Assembly: GCF_932526225.1 (NCBI RefSeq)
Contig: NC_064046.1
Coordinates: 9,509,719 to 9,573,718 of the forward strand
DNA: 64,000 bases
Source of the DNA: Nematostella vectensis
Lineage: Eukaryota; Cnidaria; Anthozoa; Actiniaria; Edwardsiidae
Reading direction: 5' to 3'
Made by a program: the position numbers and the translations under genes
In this document: positions 62,074 to 64,000 of the stretch, in pieces
Numbering within the stretch: position 1 is the first letter of the stretch
Layout of the letters: each line of letters opens with the position of its first letter
Notes under the pieces: model-generated
The model's database searches: none
What the model saw: only the letters and a program-made list of their open reading frames with translations
What the model was told of the DNA's origin: nothing

Positions 62074-62375
62074 CTATCATAAAAAGAAAAAATCATGAGC
62101 AAACAAAATGCAAAGGAACCATCCCTTTAACTGCACTACAACAAAAGGACGCAAAATATCAACACAATGGGTATTTAAGACGCTCACTACAGAATACCAA
62201 TAGTAATAATAATAATACATTCACATTATAAGTTCACAATGAGATTTCCAACCGCACAAGAACGGTGACGAAAAGGAAAACAAAAGGCTCAGTAACTAAT
62301 CAGAGAACGTTTTAGAAGCAGACTAAATATAGTTTTTCTCAGGGGAAATGATGGTGAAAAGAGAAGGCAGCTTAC
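62074..62375 (-). other. Candidate 5' UTR intron of helicase-RBR gene
   Basis: On the minus strand a donor atcg|gtaagc stands at 62376/62375 and an acceptor ttctttttatgatag ends at 62074, three bases before the ATG. A non-coding first exon upstream of 62376 is inferred. Confidence 0.55.
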
Positions 62376-62376
62376 C

Positions 62377-62762
62377 GATACATTTCGATAGTTTTTATTT
62401 TTAACAAGACTTTCATGACGGACAGATAGCACATCATACTCTTGTACGCTTGGACTGTTTGTTGCAGCACACGTTTTATAGTGAAGTCCAATGGTGCATG
62501 GGCTTGGCCTAGGATAGATAATTCTGCACAGAGATTTAACTAGACTTTTTCAAATATTTTCTGAATCACTCCGTTTGCTTACGTGGCAATTGGCAATGGC
62601 CCTGTAAACCCTGAGATAGTGATCACCTTACACAGAAATGCCAAATTATACAAAGCATTGGGCACTGGTAAAATCACACTCTACGAGTGAAAGAAAAACC
62701 ATTTACTTTCAGAAACAGACCAAGAATAGCATATTGTAAATAATTTCGGAATTTCGGACAGC
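62377..62762. other. Upstream region of helicase-RBR gene
   Basis: No coding sequence is recognised. It probably holds the first non-coding exon and part of the promoter. Confidence 0.45.
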
Positions 62763-62846
62763 AAAGTGAGAGGCACGGGGGCGAGGGTGGGGAGGATAAG
62801 GCGAAAATAACGTCCTCCCCACCCTCCCTCCCGCGCCTCTCATTTT
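62763..62846. other. 84-bp imperfect G/C-rich palindrome
   Basis: Left arm 62763-62796 and right arm 62813-62846 are inverse complements at 30 of 34 positions, around a 16-nt loop. The arms contain gagaggc and gggtggggagga. Confidence 0.82.
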
Positions 62847-62876
62847 ACGTCACTCAAATCCAAGATGGCAGCCCAA
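62842..62876. promoter_or_regulatory. Candidate promoter motifs: CRE-like and YY1-like
   Basis: ttttacgtcactca resembles a CRE/ATF site, and 15 bp on, ccaagatggcagcc matches the YY1 core AAGATGGC common at housekeeping promoters. The spot lies about 470 bp upstream of the inferred first exon end of the helicase-RBR gene. Motif matching only. Confidence 0.3.
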
Positions 62877-63214
62877 GCTACGATTTCGGGTTTTCAAGGG
62901 TTTTTCTTGCCCAAAAAAGCATCCAGGTAGGCTAGGGAGTCATTAATATTGGCCACACCCTTCACCCCAATATAATTTTTTTCGGCCAGACAGCTCGAAA
63001 TATTTTTCCTTACTTTTGCTGAAAATATTTTTTTTTGCTTTTGTCCCCCCCCATCACTTTTGTAATGGTCCGTCTTTAATAGACTAAATGATGACCTAGG
63101 GCACTCTCCCAATGCTAGGTAGCTGATTTATAAAAAACATGCCTTGGAACTACGCTTTTGTTGGCAAGATTGGATTTCGCTGACTAGGTATTTAAAAAAT
63201 ATGGATAACCCACT

Positions 63215-63425
63215 CCTTTGTTATTGTTTATCATTGAAAATACAGCGGTTACATGCGCAAAGAAACTTCAAAATAACAATCTATAAAAGAAGCCTGATAT
63301 GTTATTGTCGGTATTTGTTTGAAAATATCTTTGTTACTTGCTTGAATAAGCCGATGAAAATGGAAGCTTTGTGCGACTTGCCATTAAGCGGGAGCATGGC
63401 CTTCTTTAACTTTGACAGGTGGTAA
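63215..63425. mobile_element. Interspersed repeat, copy 2 (old)
   Basis: Aligns with 24425-24660 in the same orientation; shared words include aaaataacaatc, gttacttgcttgaat and gcgggagcat. Ends cannot be defined. Confidence 0.6.
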
Positions 63426-64000
63426 GACTAAAAGTAGGGGAGTGTCTGTTGTGCTGTGAGACGCACCAATGGAATGCATTACATACGCTATTTCTAGTGA
63501 GTATGAATATGCTTTATCTTTTTTTTTACTTGGTCATGACCTGATGACTCAATGAAACAGATTATATGCATAGCTTAAAAAATACCTCAAACACCAGCAG
63601 ATTCAGGCAAGGTTTTATGAAAAGAGCACGTATGTACATACATGTATAATTAACGAGTTTGAGAAATGTTATATTTGTAGTAATCTAATATCTTAATGAT
63701 TACGTCATATTAATCACATGATCACCAATATTGTAATTAGCATATGGCACATGTATGATTAGGGAAGAGTTGAATCACACAGATCTACAATAAACACGTA
63801 CCGTCGTCACTCATGGCTTTCTGATAGTAGAACCACGATAAGGTCACAACAATATTCTAAATTCATGTGAATATATATTCTTCTATAGCTTTCTCATTTG
63901 ACCTGAAAATATTTGTGCCTTAACAATATGATAGCTTTGTCCCTGTGTTACCCTGTTATTCCCACTTACGAACTTAGTATATTAAGAAATAGGAATTAAC
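63426..64000. other. AT-rich end of window, no gene
   Basis: No ORF with family resemblance and no repeat with clear units is visible. Confidence 0.55.

Noticed and set aside
61094-62098. 334-residue plus-strand ORF
   Set aside because: Antisense shadow of the 57-bp coding repeats in the helicase-RBR gene.

Overview
The window reads as nuclear DNA of an early-branching animal, most likely a sea anemone; Nematostella-like is my guess from the very tandem-repeat-rich introns and a classical cadherin that carries laminin-G and EGF modules. No search was run. Genes are split into short exons with GT-AG junctions. I rebuilt gene models by joining exons whose phases agree; the cadherin keeps one open frame across 19 exons.

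Layout. (1) 301-29335, + strand: the 3' part of a very large classical cadherin. It has about ten cadherin repeats, a membrane-proximal non-chordate-type region, laminin-G and EGF modules, a transmembrane helix, and a tail with p120- and beta-catenin-binding motifs. (2) 22251-24314, - strand: a two-exon CLN3 (battenin)-like membrane protein nested inside one cadherin intron. (3) 32103 to about 46887, + strand: an SLC22-type organic ion transporter, one of whose introns is filled by about 6.7 kb of 21-bp satellite. (4) About 47372-51888, + strand: a TLDc-domain protein directly downstream; whether it is separate or fused to the transporter is unresolved. (5) 52330-53395: a decayed non-LTR retrotransposon 3' end. 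(6) 54914-62376, - strand: a large protein joining a DEAH-box RNA helicase to a C-terminal RBR ubiquitin-ligase module, with sixteen 19-residue repeats at its N terminus. The last 1.5 kb holds a possible promoter and an old interspersed repeat.

About twenty tandem arrays are present. The most striking pattern is that at least seven of them begin at a coding-exon 3' end, and their units carry copies of that exon end with its 5' splice site. An eighth grows out of the stop-codon region of the helicase-RBR gene. The arrays therefore look seeded at exon-intron borders and fill the introns with decoy donor sites. Several palindromic MITEs, one with a TTAA target and one with a 7-bp target duplication, account for other intron structure.

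The genes do not form an obvious pathway: adhesion (cadherin), lysosome-type membrane protein (CLN3-like), plasma-membrane transport (SLC22), oxidation/V-ATPase-type TLDc protein, and RNA/ubiquitin (DEAH-RBR).
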